Below, in pieces: positions 25,749-36,416 of a stretch of 64,000 nucleotides of DNA (the first letter of the stretch is position 1; the number at the start of each line of letters is the position of its first letter). The position numbers were made by a program, and so were the translations under genes. Below the pieces are notes generated by a model. It made no database searches, was not told the DNA's origin, and saw only the letters and a program-made list of their open reading frames with translations. The stretch is from Nitrospirillum pindoramense (lineage in GTDB: Bacteria; Pseudomonadota; Alphaproteobacteria; Azospirillales; Azospirillaceae), in NCBI RefSeq assembly GCF_007827955.1, contig NZ_VITR01000001.1, positions 434,001 to 498,000 of the forward strand. The letters are read 5' to 3'.

Positions 25749-27239
25749 TCAGTAGGCGTTCTTGGTGAAGATGCTGCTGGTGATGGTGCGGGCGATGATT
25801 TTCAGGTCGCCCAGCACGGTCCACGTCTCGATGTAGCGCAGGTCGTGCTCAACCCGCTTCACGATGTGCTCCACCGTGCTGGTCTCGCCCCGCCAGCCGC
25901 TGACCTGGGCCAGGCCGGTGATGCCCGGCTTCATACGGTGGCGGCTGTCATAGTGGGCGACGGCGTCGCGGTACAGCAGGCCGCCGGCCTTGGCGGATTG
26001 GGCGTGGGGGCGGGGGCCGACGATGGACATCTCGCCGCGCAGCACGTTGATGAACTGCGGCAGCTCATCCAGGCTGGTGCGGCGCAGGATGCGGCCCAGA
26101 CGGGTGATGCGGGGGTCGTTGCGCTGCGCCAGCTTCTCGGCGTTCGCGTCCGCCATGTGATGGTACATGGAGCGGAACTTGTACACCTCGATCAGCTGGT
26201 TGTTATAGCCGTGGCGCTTCTGCTTGAAGAGGATGGGGCCCTTGCTCTCCAGTTTGATGGCCACGGCGATGGCCAGCATGATGGGGGCGATCATGACCAG
26301 GATGACGGCGGCCAGCACCCGGTCCTCTATCGTCTTGGCGATGGCGCGCCAGCCGGTCAGGGGATGGCGCAGCAGGTCCAGCATCGGTGGCTCGTCGCCC
26401 GTGGCACGGCCGTGGACGGCCACCGTGTCCAGGCTGATGGCCACGTCAACCGGCGCCTGGTTCAGCACATGCAGCGCCTTGACCAGGACGGGATTTTCGC
26501 CCGATAGGGGCATGGCCAGGATGACCCGGTCGACCCGGCCGGCGCGGATTTCGCCAAGCAGCGCGTCAAGGCCGCCGAGGATGGGGTAGCCGACGCAGAA
26601 GCGGGCATGACTGGCGCGGTTGTCGTCGTAAACGCCCACGACGTGGCGGTCATCACGCGGCGTGGCGCGGTAGTGGCGCAGCAGGCGCTGGCCCTCCGGA
26701 CCGGTGCCCACGACCGCGATGTTCTGGGTCAGTCGGCCGGTACGGTGCCAGGTGCCGACCGCCAGGCCGGCAGCCAGGCGACCCATCGCCAGCCCGCCCA
26801 GGGCCAGCAATGACCAGATCGCCAGCCAGTTGGTCATGGACGGATCGAAGGCGCCCAGGAGGTGGAGCAGGGCGACCAGGCCGCCGGCGGTCAGGGCCCA
26901 GGCCGAAGCCAGCGGCAGCAGGCTGTCGGCGGGCTTGCGCAAGCGGTCCAGCCGCCGCGCGCCGGTCCAGCGCAGGGCGGCCATGCCCAGCATCAGGCCG
27001 ACGATCAGCACCAGGCCGAACAGGGGCCGGGCCACGGTGCCGTCCGCCAGGGTGTATGCGGCCGCGCCGGTGGCCAGGATGGCCAGGGCGTCCAGCGCGG
27101 CGGCGGTGCCGGTGATGACCTCCGGCGCCAGCGGGCGACCGCTACGCGGGGGCTGCGTCATCGCGGCGGGAAGGCCCACCGGATGGTCGCGCAGGGTGAT
27201 GAGGGGGGTGGAAAGGGCTTCGGACAGGGCTGGGGGCAT
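25749..27239 (-). CDS. Undecaprenyl-phosphate sugar phosphotransferase (priming enzyme, WcaJ/PssY type)
   Basis: 496 residues from ATG 27239, preceded by AGGAACCCGTCCC. Four N-terminal hydrophobic helices and a nucleotide-fold segment ([18 protein letters not shown]) precede a further helix and the bacterial sugar transferase domain: [40 protein letters not shown] and [12 protein letters not shown], the catalytic PRP and DE elements. It transfers a sugar-1-phosphate to undecaprenyl phosphate and starts the repeat unit. A longer in-frame N-terminus exists but has no family-like sequence. Confidence 0.92.
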   Translation of the reverse strand: MPPALSEALSTPLITLRDHPVGLPAAMTQPPRSGRPLAPEVITGTAAALDALAILATGAAAYTLADGTVARPLFGLVLIVGLMLGMAALRWTGARRLDRLRKPADSLLPLASAWALTAGGLVALLHLLGAFDPSMTNWLAIWSLLALGGLAMGRLAAGLAVGTWHRTGRLTQNIAVVGTGPEGQRLLRHYRATPRDDRHVVGVYDDNRASHARFCVGYPILGGLDALLGEIRAGRVDRVILAMPLSGENPVLVKALHVLNQAPVDVAISLDTVAVHGRATGDEPPMLDLLRHPLTGWRAIAKTIEDRVLAAVILVMIAPIMLAIAVAIKLESKGPILFKQKRHGYNNQLIEVYKFRSMYHHMADANAEKLAQRNDPRITRLGRILRRTSLDELPQFINVLRGEMSIVGPRPHAQSAKAGGLLYRDAVAHYDSRHRMKPGITGLAQVSGWRGETSTVEHIVKRVEHDLRYIETWTVLGDLKIIARTITSSIFTKNAY

Positions 27240-27421
27240 GGGACGGGTTCCTGAATGCGGCGACCGGTGGCGATGGCCGCCCACGCATGTGCGGCGGCTG
27301 GCCAAAGGAGGCTGATCGACAGCCGAGTTCGCCCAGATCAGGCCATGCCCCACCTAAGAAGTCCTGTGACCAAGCTGGGACTTGCTCGCAGGTGCGGCAA
27401 TCACGCCCAGTCATATCCCGA

Positions 27422-28684
27422 TCAGGTGGTGCCCATAAGGCTGGAGATTATTTCGGAAGCGAAGTTCTGCGGACTCTGATGGCGGATATAGTTCGCCGCC
27501 GCTTCCTGGTCGAAATAACTCCGGGTGTCGCTTTCCGATAGATATTCTATGCCTTTGGAGAGGGTGTCGCTGTTGGTGGTGTCCAGCGCCAGGCCCAGAC
27601 GATGGGTGCGGGCCAGACAGCCCAGCAGGCCCAGATCCTGGGTCAGGACCGGCTTGCCCGCTTGCGCCGCCCACAGCAGCACGCCGCTGGACCCGACGAA
27701 GCGCTGGTAGGGGGCCAGCACGACGGAGGTTTCCTTGATCAGGGCGTTGATCTCGCCGCTGGTCAGCCGCCTGTCCTCCAGATGGATCCACAGGTCGGGC
27801 TGCTCCCGGTGTACCCGGTCCAGGGCGGCGTACACCCGCTCCCGCAGCGCGGGATCGACCTTGCCGGCGATCATGACGCCCACCTTGGACGCCGCGTCCG
27901 CTGGCAGCCGGCACAAGGCGTCCAGCAGGGACAGCACGCCCTTGCGCTCGCTCAGGAATCCGAACAGCAACAGGGTGACGCGGTCGGTGGGCATGCTGTC
28001 GGCCAGCCTCCGCTCCTCTGGCTTCTCGTTCACGAAGGGATGGACCGGGTCCACCACCGTCCGCACCTTGCCGCCCTGGGTGTAGCGATCATGGGCGAAG
28101 GTGGGAAAATAGGGGTCCAGGGACAGGACGCGGTGCACCGCGGCATTGCGCAGCATCAGGGGGTAGAGCAGGGCCTTGCGCGCGTCGCGCATCCATTCCT
28201 TCAGGCTGGGTTCATAGCTTCCCAGCGCCCGGTAATGGACCGATGGCCGGAACAGGACGCCGCACAACCGTCGGCCCCGCGCTCCCAGCGACAGGGCCAG
28301 CGGCAGGGTCAGATGATCCAACGACAGGAAATGTCCGGCCTCGGACCCCGTGCGCTCCAGATAGCGGCGCATGACCCACCAGCGGGCGAAGCCGCGCACC
28401 GGCAGCAGGGGGTGGCGGCACAGCGCCTGTTCCGAGGGCTCCAGGGGCAGGATCCGCACGCGGTCCTGGCGGCCGGCGGCATCATCGGCCGACAACTCGT
28501 CGTACAGCTCGCGGGCCACCACGAACGAAACCCGGTAGTTCCGCCGGTCGGCGACGGCGAAGTGCATCAGGTGCTTCAGCCATTCGCAGGGGTGCCCCTC
28601 CGCGTCCGGCTCGAAAATCACGAAGGAGCGGGGGCTGTCCGCGAGCGGAACCGCCCGCGCCCCCGCGGTAACCTTATTTGGCAT
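27422..28684 (-). CDS. Glycosyltransferase (GT-B fold)
   Basis: 420 residues from ATG 28684, which overlaps the preceding gene by 11 bases. The N-terminal half has [19 protein letters not shown]; the C-terminal half has [58 protein letters not shown], the typical donor-site region. No membrane segments. It is the second transferase of the minus-strand EPS operon. The specificity is unknown. Confidence 0.8.
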   Translation of the reverse strand: MPNKVTAGARAVPLADSPRSFVIFEPDAEGHPCEWLKHLMHFAVADRRNYRVSFVVARELYDELSADDAAGRQDRVRILPLEPSEQALCRHPLLPVRGFARWWVMRRYLERTGSEAGHFLSLDHLTLPLALSLGARGRRLCGVLFRPSVHYRALGSYEPSLKEWMRDARKALLYPLMLRNAAVHRVLSLDPYFPTFAHDRYTQGGKVRTVVDPVHPFVNEKPEERRLADSMPTDRVTLLLFGFLSERKGVLSLLDALCRLPADAASKVGVMIAGKVDPALRERVYAALDRVHREQPDLWIHLEDRRLTSGEINALIKETSVVLAPYQRFVGSSGVLLWAAQAGKPVLTQDLGLLGCLARTHRLGLALDTTNSDTLSKGIEYLSESDTRSYFDQEAAANYIRHQSPQNFASEIISSLMGTT

Positions 28685-29993
28685 AGAGCGCATCCAGTCG
28701 CCGCACCAACCCCCCCAGGACATGGGACCGGGAATAATGCTGTTCGACGAAACGCCGCCCCCGCGCGCCCAGTTCCCGGCGCAGCGGCGCGTCACGGACC
28801 AGGCGCAGGACAGCGTCGGTGAAGGCTTCGGTATCGTGGGGCGGCACGCAGACGAAGGCGCCGCTGCGCTCCTGCAAATGCCACAGGGGGCTGTGCGGCT
28901 TGGCGGTGGTGACGAAGGGTCGGCCCACGGCCATGATGTTGAAGATCTTCGACGGGATGGCGAAGGCGGCGGCGTCGGGCTCCTGCGGCACCAAATGTAT
29001 GTCGCCCTCGCTCAGGCCCTGGCGCAGCTGGTCCGGCGGCAGCAGGCCGGTGACGCGCACGCGGCGCAGGGCCCGGGCGGCGATCTCTTCTTCCAGGGCG
29101 GGGCGCATGGCGCCGCTGCCCCGCAGGATGATCTCCACGTCATCGGTGCGGCGCTGCAACTCCTCCGCCATGGACAGGACCTGCCCCAGGCCCTGCTTCA
29201 GGCCGAAATTGCCGCTGTACAACAGGCGGGCGGCGATCTTGGGCGCTGGAATGATGGTTGGGCTGTCGTTGGCTGGAACCCTCGGCGCTTCGGGATACAG
29301 CCGGTCGGTGTCGACCCAGATGGGCACGACCTCGATGTCCTGCGTCACGCCCAGGTCCCGCAATTGCTCCGCCATGTGGTCGGTCAGCACCACGATCAGG
29401 TCGACGCGGTTGAGGACGGTGCGTTCGCACCAGCGCATGGCCTTCACCAGGCCGCCGCTGGACACCATGTTCAGCCCCTTGGCCATGCCGGATTGGATGT
29501 CGTGGATGATGGCGACATGGCGGCCGTCGCGCTGGCGCACCAGACAGCCCAGGGCGACCGTCAGGATGGACGGGCAGAGGCTGATGACCAGCGGCTTGGG
29601 CTTCAGCCGGCCGGAGGCGCGGGCCCACAATCCCGCCAGCAGGAAACTGGCCTCCGCCAGGATGCGGGCCTTGGCGGAGCCCTTGCGCGGGATCATGGCC
29701 CGCAGGCGCTCCACCCGCACCCCATTCATGACCTCGTGCCCGCCCTTGAAGTCCCGGTACTGGGTGAAGACCTCATTGCCCGGGTAGTAGGGCAGGCCGG
29801 TGAACACCGTGGTCTCGCACCCCTTCTGGGTTAGCCATTCCGCCAGGTCGGCGCACTGGGGGGCGGAGCCGATCAGTTCCGGGGAATAGGCGCGGGTCAA
29901 AAGGGCCGCCTGGGGGGAGGGGATGGAGGAAGGAGGAAGATCCATCCCCCTTGCCCCCTCGGGCGGCAAGTCACGCAGGGCCTCTCGCTCCAT
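28674..29993 (-). CDS. Glycosyltransferase, WcaI-like GT4
   Basis: 439 residues. [25 protein letters not shown] and [14 protein letters not shown] are typical of the WcaI/colanic-acid group, followed by [55 protein letters not shown], the nucleotide-sugar site. It follows the tyrosine-kinase gene by 40 bases and overlaps the next transferase. A downstream start at MDLPPSS is also possible. Confidence 0.85.
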   Translation of the reverse strand: MEREALRDLPPEGARGMDLPPSSIPSPQAALLTRAYSPELIGSAPQCADLAEWLTQKGCETTVFTGLPYYPGNEVFTQYRDFKGGHEVMNGVRVERLRAMIPRKGSAKARILAEASFLLAGLWARASGRLKPKPLVISLCPSILTVALGCLVRQRDGRHVAIIHDIQSGMAKGLNMVSSGGLVKAMRWCERTVLNRVDLIVVLTDHMAEQLRDLGVTQDIEVVPIWVDTDRLYPEAPRVPANDSPTIIPAPKIAARLLYSGNFGLKQGLGQVLSMAEELQRRTDDVEIILRGSGAMRPALEEEIAARALRRVRVTGLLPPDQLRQGLSEGDIHLVPQEPDAAAFAIPSKIFNIMAVGRPFVTTAKPHSPLWHLQERSGAFVCVPPHDTEAFTDAVLRLVRDAPLRRELGARGRRFVEQHYSRSHVLGGLVRRLDALYAK

Positions 29994-30033
29994 GGGGCTA
30001 TCCTTAACCGAAGTGGCCTTGACCAGGCGTGGC

Positions 30034-32325
30034 TCAGCCGAAGTGATCGGCCAGGGGACGGGCGTAGTCGTAGTTCAGCGGCCCGTAGCCGTACTGGCGG
30101 TAGCGCCGCGGATCGACGCGGGACATGATCACGCCGGCCAGGTCGCACTGCACCTCCACCAGTTGGCGCAGGGCCTGCAACGCGGCGTTGCGGCGGGTGT
30201 GGTCCCAACGCACGGTGAACAGCACCTTGTCCACCATCCGCGACATGGCCAGCACCTCCGCGCCCACCAGGACCGGGGCCGTGTCGATCAGCACCAGGTC
30301 GTAGTTCTTGGCGAAGGTCTGCAACAGGATCCGCATCCGGTCGGATGTCAGCATGCGGGTGTCCTTGGAGGTCCAGTGCCCGGCGGTGATCAGCTCCAAC
30401 CCCGACAGGGTGTCGTGGTGGATGCAGTCGTCCAGCACGACGCTGTCATCGGTCAGCAGCGAGGCCAGGCCGTACTTGTTGGACACGTTGAACAGCTTGT
30501 GCTGGGACGGGGAGCGCCAGTCGCAGTCGATGATCAGGATGCGCCGGCCATGGCTGGCCAGCAGCCGGCCCAGGGCGGCGATGATGACGCTCTTGCCCTC
30601 GCCGGGGGCGGCGGAGGACAGCAATACGGTGCGCGGGCTGTACTCCATCTCCGACAGTTCCAGCGCGATGTGGATCTTGCGCAGGGTCTCGGCGAAGGGG
30701 GATACGGGCTCGCGCAGCACCTGGGCGGTGGGCGATTTGCCCTTCACCTCCGGCACCAGGGCCACCACCGGGACGCCGGTGGCGCTCTCGATCTGGCTGC
30801 CTTGGCGGAAGGTCTGGTCCGCCTCCTCCATCAGCAGGGCGATCAGCATGCCGGCCACGGCGCCGACCAGGGTGCCGAGCAGCAGGATCAGGGCCTTGGG
30901 CGGATAGCTGGCGGCCACCGGCGGCGTGGCGCGGGAGATGACGCGGGCGTCCGGCGCCTCCAGCTGCTGGCGGCCGATCAGGCGCTTCTCTTCCGTCAGC
31001 ATGGTTTCCAGCAGATGCCGGTTGACGGCGGCGTCGCGTTCCATCGCCTCCAGGTGGATGGCGTTCTGGTTGTCGGCGCCCAGGGAGCCCTTGGCCTCGT
31101 TGAAGTCGCGCAGCACAGCCTGATAGCGGGCGTTGGCGGTGCGGGCCACGTTCTGCAGGCCGTTGATGATGCCCTGCATCTCCGCCCTGATCTTGCGCTG
31201 GGCGTCGGCGATCTGGGCCTTGGCGTCGGTGACCTGCGGATGCTTGTCGCCATAGGTGGCGGACAGCTGGGCCAGGCGCTGCTCGGCGGCGGCCTGCTGC
31301 TGCTTCAGCGACTGGATCAGGGGATTGTTCAGCACCTCCGGCACGCTGTCGCCGGTGATGCCCTGGCGCATCAGGTTCTGGGCGTCGTTCAGGTGGGCCT
31401 CGGCGTCGGCCTTGGCGGTCTGGGCGGTGATCAGCTGGGTGTTCAGCTCCGTCAGGCGCTGGCCCATGATGCCGGTGCCGTTCTGCTGATCGTACAGGCC
31501 GTATTGCTTGCGATAATCCTCGATGGCCTTCTCGCTGTCCTCCACCTGGTGGCGGAGGTCGGCGATGCGGCTTTCCATGTATTCTTCCACCCGACTGGCG
31601 GTCCCGACCTTCACGTCGCGCTGCTCCGCCAGATAGGCGTCGGCGACGGCGTTGGCCACCAGGGAGGACGTGTCCGGGTTGCGCGTGGTGGCGGATATCT
31701 TCAGCACGTCCGTCCGGCCGACCGTGGCGATGTCCAGCTTGGACACCAGGATGTCGACCGTGCGGTTGTTGATGATGGCCGCCATGCGCGACTGTTCTTC
31801 CGGCGTCTCCGGCGCCCTGGCCTTGGGCTTGGCCAGCCATTCCGCGACGCTGGCCGGCAGCAGGCGGGCCCAGGCGGGCACCTGCGGCGCCGCCGTCTTG
31901 GCGTCCGGGTTGAACTCGGGGTCATCGTTCAGATGCAGCCGGTCGACCACCTTCTGGGCCAACTCCCGCGACTGGGCGACCAGTCCCTCGCTCTGCACGC
32001 GCTCGGCGTTGAAGGTGATCGAGGCGATCGTGGGGCCGATGCCCTCCATCGACGGCTGGGGCACGCCCACCAGCACCCGCGCCTCGGAGGTGTAGCGCGA
32101 CGGCATGCTCCAGCCCACGATGCCGGCCAGAAGGGCGGCGCCCACGGTGCAGGCCAGCACCAGGCGGCGGTGCGCCCAGATCTTGCGGTAGGTGTCCAAC
32201 ACGTCCCGCTGCTGCTGTTGCGGCGGCGGCATGTAAATGGGGCGGGGGGCCGGCGGGGCGGCGGTGAGGCGCCGGGGGAGGATGGGACCACCACCCAGGG
32301 CGCGGGGCTGCTCGGGCAAAGTCAT
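30034..32325 (-). CDS. Polysaccharide co-polymerase with tyrosine autokinase (Wzc/GumC/ExoP type)
   Basis: 763 residues. A Wzz-type N-terminus with a first membrane helix near residues 55-72, a long periplasmic coiled-coil region (about 200-430) and a second helix near 475-500 precede the BY-kinase domain: LLSSAAPGEGKSVIIAALG (Walker A), ILIIDCDW (Walker A') and LVLIDTAPVL (Walker B). The C-terminus is tyrosine-rich (YRQYGYGPLNYDYA), as expected for autophosphorylation. It controls chain length and export together with the Wza-like protein, whose stop overlaps its start by one base. Confidence 0.93.
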   Translation of the reverse strand: MTLPEQPRALGGGPILPRRLTAAPPAPRPIYMPPPQQQQRDVLDTYRKIWAHRRLVLACTVGAALLAGIVGWSMPSRYTSEARVLVGVPQPSMEGIGPTIASITFNAERVQSEGLVAQSRELAQKVVDRLHLNDDPEFNPDAKTAAPQVPAWARLLPASVAEWLAKPKARAPETPEEQSRMAAIINNRTVDILVSKLDIATVGRTDVLKISATTRNPDTSSLVANAVADAYLAEQRDVKVGTASRVEEYMESRIADLRHQVEDSEKAIEDYRKQYGLYDQQNGTGIMGQRLTELNTQLITAQTAKADAEAHLNDAQNLMRQGITGDSVPEVLNNPLIQSLKQQQAAAEQRLAQLSATYGDKHPQVTDAKAQIADAQRKIRAEMQGIINGLQNVARTANARYQAVLRDFNEAKGSLGADNQNAIHLEAMERDAAVNRHLLETMLTEEKRLIGRQQLEAPDARVISRATPPVAASYPPKALILLLGTLVGAVAGMLIALLMEEADQTFRQGSQIESATGVPVVALVPEVKGKSPTAQVLREPVSPFAETLRKIHIALELSEMEYSPRTVLLSSAAPGEGKSVIIAALGRLLASHGRRILIIDCDWRSPSQHKLFNVSNKYGLASLLTDDSVVLDDCIHHDTLSGLELITAGHWTSKDTRMLTSDRMRILLQTFAKNYDLVLIDTAPVLVGAEVLAMSRMVDKVLFTVRWDHTRRNAALQALRQLVEVQCDLAGVIMSRVDPRRYRQYGYGPLNYDYARPLADHFG

Positions 32326-33032
32326 CAGAAATAGCGCTCCCGGACTGTGATGACGTCACCGGGCTGGACCGGCGTCGTCGGTTCGGCGTCGACCTGGGTT
32401 TTGCTGCCGTCCTTGGCGGTGCGCTGCAGACGGAAATCATCCTCGCGGGCGCGGTAGGTGAAGCCGCCGGCCAGCGCCACGGCGTTCAGCACCGTCATGC
32501 CCGAGACATAGGCATAGCTGCCGGGGGTCTTGACCTCGCCCAGGATGTAGAAGGGCCGATAGCTCAGCACTTCCACGCTCACATGGGGGTTCTTGATGTA
32601 ATTGGGCGACAGGCTGCTCTCTAGCGACTTGCCCAGCTGGGCCGCGGTCAGCGAGCCGGCATGCACCTGCCCCACCAGGGGGAAGGACAGGGTGCCGCTG
32701 CCGTCCACGGCGTATTCGCCTGACAGATCCTGCTGGCCGAAAACGGTGATGCGCACCCGGTCACCGGGGCCCAGCTGATAGTCAGCGGCGGCCACGCCGC
32801 CCGGCGCCGGGGCGCCGGGACGTCCGGTGGTGTCGGTGTTGGCGACGACGTTGGCGCTGGTGGCGGCGGCGTTCGGTGCCGGCGGCGGAGCGTCGTTCTG
32901 GGCGCGGGCCATGACGGGAAGCACCAGGGCGGCGGCCATGACGGTGACGACCGCCAGCCTGGATGCCGATTGGGACGCCAATGGGGGCACCAGCCGGTGG
33001 GGGTATTGGGAGATGAGGCTGGAAGGCAGCAT
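32325..33032 (-). CDS. Polysaccharide export outer-membrane protein (Wza/GumB family)
   Basis: 235 residues. A signal peptide (RLAVVTVMAAALVLPVMARA) is followed by a low-complexity Ala/Pro stretch. The export domain then starts YQLGPGDRVRITVFGQQDLSGEYAVDG, with a SLBB segment ILGEVKTPGSYAYVSGMTVLNAVALAGG. No lipobox cysteine is evident, unlike classical Wza. It forms the outer-membrane exit channel with the adjacent co-polymerase and heads the minus-strand EPS operon. Confidence 0.9.
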   Translation of the reverse strand: MLPSSLISQYPHRLVPPLASQSASRLAVVTVMAAALVLPVMARAQNDAPPPAPNAAATSANVVANTDTTGRPGAPAPGGVAAADYQLGPGDRVRITVFGQQDLSGEYAVDGSGTLSFPLVGQVHAGSLTAAQLGKSLESSLSPNYIKNPHVSVEVLSYRPFYILGEVKTPGSYAYVSGMTVLNAVALAGGFTYRAREDDFRLQRTAKDGSKTQVDAEPTTPVQPGDVITVRERYF

Positions 33033-33230
33033 TCCGGCACCTTCTGCTTGATGGGAGACCGTCTGGCGCCAGGGCGCCAGGTTCTCTCATCCGTTGGTTT
33101 ACCTGGTGACGGCCCGTTTCTCGCCGGGCCCACACGATGGTTTTATCAAACACGGGAGGCGGCGGTTGTGATCAAACGAGGGCCGCCCCCGCATGTGCTG
33201 TGATCGCCGATGGATACAGCCAGTATTGGC

Positions 33231-34559
33231 TTACATATGGAAGGTCAGTCCGACCAATATGTTGTGATCGGCGTAGCCGATTCCGGTGCCGTTAGATGAC
33301 CGGACTTGGTAGTTATAGCGCACGTTGATGGCGGTCATTTGGTTTAGCATGTATTTTCCGCCGAGGCCGATGCCGTAGACATCATCTGTTCGGCCTATAT
33401 TCTGGAAATCGTCAGACTCATGGCTTAGCTGCAGGTGCAGGATGAGGTTGCGCAGCAATTCATGATCCGCGGCCACGGTTTCCTTCGTGGCGAAGTAGCC
33501 GGCGGCCCCCACCACGATGGTTTCGTCGATATCGCGGGTGATTTCACCGGTCACGGTGGTCAGCGGCGTCACGTTCCAGGTGATCTTGGCGCCGCCCGTC
33601 GGGGCGGAGAAGGTGCCCAGGCGCGGGTCGTCATAATCCTGCGAGCGATAACCGGCCAACAGGTCGACGGAGGTGATGCCCGTTAGGTTGTACTTGCCGC
33701 CGACCAGGACGGTGTAGCCGTTGGAATTGCGGTTGAAGCCGCTCATGTCCGACGCGCTGTCGTAATTGCGCGTGTTGTAGGCGCCCTTCACGTACAGCTC
33801 GTACAGGCCCTGGATGGTGTAGCCGGTGCGGACGCTGACCTCGTTCTCATCGTGGTTCTGCCGTTCCCACATGATGGTCCGGCCATCGAAGGTCTTGGCG
33901 TTGGCGAAGTCATAGCGGTTGTAGCTGTCGCCCAGCTCGACGAACAGGTTGCCGAATTCCTTGTGTCCCACCACGTTGGCCGATGCCTGGTTGTATTCGG
34001 TGGGGTCGGCCTGGCCGACGATGTTGTTGGGCGAGGTGCGGGGCAGGTGCCACAGGCTGTAGTCGGTGCCGCCGGCGATCCAGGCGTCATGGTAAACTTC
34101 CAGCCGGCCGTCCGCGCCGATGTCATAGTTGGCGTAGTTTTCGCGGCTGTGCTGGGCGTACCAGTCGATGTCGCCGCTGGCGTGCAGGTTCAACTGGTGC
34201 ACGTTCCAGTTGGACTTCAGCTCCAGCTTGGGCTGCAGCACCGTGATCAGGTCGCTGGTGTCGTGGCCTTGCGTCGCATAGATGTTGCTGTCGAACACCT
34301 CATCCAACGTGACGCTGGGGTACAGGATGAAGCCGCCCATCCGGATGCCCGTGGGGTCGTATTCCGGGTGTTGGCGGGTCGCCACCGTCTCATCCGGCGA
34401 TGTGTCGGTCTGCGCACCGGCCGGCAGGACCAGGCCGGCCGCCAGGGCCAGACCGGCCCCGGTCGCCAGCAGGCGATGCTTCAGGCCGGCCCCGGCTGGG
34501 GTTCCCGATAACGGGAAGCCCGTCGCCGGGGTGAGAGGGCGTCGGTGGTGTGAAGGCAT
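33231..34559 (-). CDS. Outer-membrane beta-barrel protein of exopolysaccharide loci
   Basis: 442 residues with a signal peptide (LLATGAGLALAAGLVLPAGA). Many alternating amphipathic strands follow, and the C-terminus is aromatic (YADHNILVGLTFHM), as for a porin-like barrel recognised by the Bam machinery. GGFILYPSVTLDEVFDSNIYAT is the opening I associate with the BBP2 type of beta-barrel found beside alphaproteobacterial EPS genes. It may assist export or anchoring of the polymer. Upstream of the wza start on the same strand, 198 bases away. Confidence 0.75.
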   Translation of the reverse strand: MPSHHRRPLTPATGFPLSGTPAGAGLKHRLLATGAGLALAAGLVLPAGAQTDTSPDETVATRQHPEYDPTGIRMGGFILYPSVTLDEVFDSNIYATQGHDTSDLITVLQPKLELKSNWNVHQLNLHASGDIDWYAQHSRENYANYDIGADGRLEVYHDAWIAGGTDYSLWHLPRTSPNNIVGQADPTEYNQASANVVGHKEFGNLFVELGDSYNRYDFANAKTFDGRTIMWERQNHDENEVSVRTGYTIQGLYELYVKGAYNTRNYDSASDMSGFNRNSNGYTVLVGGKYNLTGITSVDLLAGYRSQDYDDPRLGTFSAPTGGAKITWNVTPLTTVTGEITRDIDETIVVGAAGYFATKETVAADHELLRNLILHLQLSHESDDFQNIGRTDDVYGIGLGGKYMLNQMTAINVRYNYQVRSSNGTGIGYADHNILVGLTFHM

Positions 34560-34695
34560 TGGATTTGACCTCGGGCTTGGCGCGTTGCCCTTGCGGGACC
34601 GCGTCTTGGTTTAAAAACGGGTTGCCCCCCGTTCCCCGCCCGCTTGCGCGTTCGAAGTGGCCCCCTGCTCCCGTACATTCGGAAGGGGGCCGCGC

Positions 34696-36159
34696 TTACG
34701 CGCGGCCGTAGGTGTCGGACAGACGCACGATGTCGTCCTCGCCCAGATAGGCGCCGGATTGCACTTCGATCAGGTGCAGGGGCAGCTTGCCGGGGTTCTC
34801 CAGGCGGTGCTCCATGCCGATGGGGATGTGAACGGACTCGTTCTCGCGCACCAGGCGGTTTTCGCCGTCCCGCTGCACCAGTGCCGTACCCTGGACGACG
34901 ATCCAGTGCTCCGCCCGGTGGTGATGCTTTTGCAGGCTGAGGCGGGCGCCCGGCTTCACCATGATGCGCTTCACCTGGAAGCGATAGCCGATATCCACGG
35001 CGCGGTAATAGCCCCACGGGCGATACACCGTGGTGTGGTGCGTTTCTTCCGACCGGTTGCGGCGGCGCAGTTGCTCCACCACCTTGCCCACGTTCTTGGC
35101 GTGGGCGGCGTCGGCGACCAGCACCGCGTCATCGGTGGCGACGATCACCAGATCCTTCACCCCGATGGCGGCCACCAGGCGCCCGTCGGAATGGACGTAG
35201 CTGTTGGTCACGTCCTGCAGGATGACGTCGCCCTGCTCGACATTGCCGTCGTCGTCCTTATGGCTGACGTCCCAGAGCGAACGCCAGGAACCGACGTCGC
35301 ACCAGGCCATCTCCACCGGGATGACGGCCGCCTTGTCGGTATGCTCCATGACGGCATGATCGATGGACAGCGCGGCGGCGGCGGTGAAGCAGCCCTCGTC
35401 CAGACGGAAGAAGCCGTTGTCCTCCTTGCCCGCGGCGATAGCCTCGCGCACGGCGGTGACCATGTCCGGCTGCAGGCGTTCCAGTTCCGCGATGTACTGG
35501 CGGGCGGACATGAGGAAGATGCCGCTGTTCCAAAGATAGGTGCCGCTGGCCAGGTATTTCTCCGCCGTTTCGGCGTTGGGCTTCTCGGCGAAATGCTCGA
35601 CCGCGCGGACGCCGTCGACACCGGGCAGCGGGGCGCCGGTGCGGATGTAGCCGTATCCCGTCTCCGGCTTGTCCGGAACGACGCCGAAGGTGACCAGATG
35701 GCCCGCCTGGGCGGCCGGAACGCCCTTGGCGACCGCCAGGTAGAAATCAGGCAAGGAGCCGATCAGGTGGTCGCAGGGCTGCGCCAGCATCAGCGCGTCC
35801 GGGTCGCGGTCCATCAGCCACAGCGCGACGGCGGCAATGGCCGGGGCGGTGTTGCGGGCGGCGCTTTCCAGGATGATGGTCTGGGGCTGGATCCCCATGC
35901 CGTGCAACTGTTCATGGATCATGAACCGATGCTCTTCATTGCAGATGACCACCGGGTCGGCGAAGCCGGCGTCGCCCAGGCTGCGCGCCGCGGTCTCCTG
36001 CAACAGCGTGCGGTCAGAGGTCAGCGCCAGGAACTGCTTGGGGTGGATCGCCCGGGAGAGGGGCCACAGCCGGGTGCCGGCGCCGCCGGACAGAAGAACC
36101 GGATGGATTTGCGTGGTCCGCAGGGCTCGGGTGGACACGCGCTCCGTCACGTCATGCAT
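34696..36159 (-). CDS. manC: Mannose-1-phosphate guanylyltransferase / mannose-6-phosphate isomerase
   Basis: 487 residues from ATG 36159, the usual length. The pyrophosphorylase motif LLSGGAGTRLWPLSRAIHPKQ and FVEKP-like HFAEKPNAETA occupy the N-terminal part. The C-terminal cupin (HRAEHWIVVQGTALV, ENESVHIPIGMEHRLENP) supplies the isomerase. It makes GDP-mannose, the precursor of GDP-fucose through gmd and fcl. No phosphomannomutase is in the window. An in-frame extension upstream is proline- and arginine-rich without family similarity and was not used. Confidence 0.94.
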   Translation of the reverse strand: MHDVTERVSTRALRTTQIHPVLLSGGAGTRLWPLSRAIHPKQFLALTSDRTLLQETAARSLGDAGFADPVVICNEEHRFMIHEQLHGMGIQPQTIILESAARNTAPAIAAVALWLMDRDPDALMLAQPCDHLIGSLPDFYLAVAKGVPAAQAGHLVTFGVVPDKPETGYGYIRTGAPLPGVDGVRAVEHFAEKPNAETAEKYLASGTYLWNSGIFLMSARQYIAELERLQPDMVTAVREAIAAGKEDNGFFRLDEGCFTAAAALSIDHAVMEHTDKAAVIPVEMAWCDVGSWRSLWDVSHKDDDGNVEQGDVILQDVTNSYVHSDGRLVAAIGVKDLVIVATDDAVLVADAAHAKNVGKVVEQLRRRNRSEETHHTTVYRPWGYYRAVDIGYRFQVKRIMVKPGARLSLQKHHHRAEHWIVVQGTALVQRDGENRLVRENESVHIPIGMEHRLENPGKLPLHLIEVQSGAYLGEDDIVRLSDTYGRA

Positions 36160-36416
36160 TTTATGACCGCTCCGCTTCAGGGTGGGAACATTTGACCGTG
36201 ACGCTACGGGTCGGGCCCGATGCGGGCCAGTGACCAAGCCGTGGCCGGGTGTTCCGGGCCGATCAGGAGGGGACGAGCCGCGCGCCATGGTCCGCGCCCA
36301 AAAAGGGTGGACCGTCCGCCCCGCCCCTCTTGGACGGGTGCGGCGGCGAGTGGCGCAAACGAAAGCGCCGCCCGGTGAGGGGCGGCGCTGCACGGTATCG
36401 GCGATGTACTTGGGTG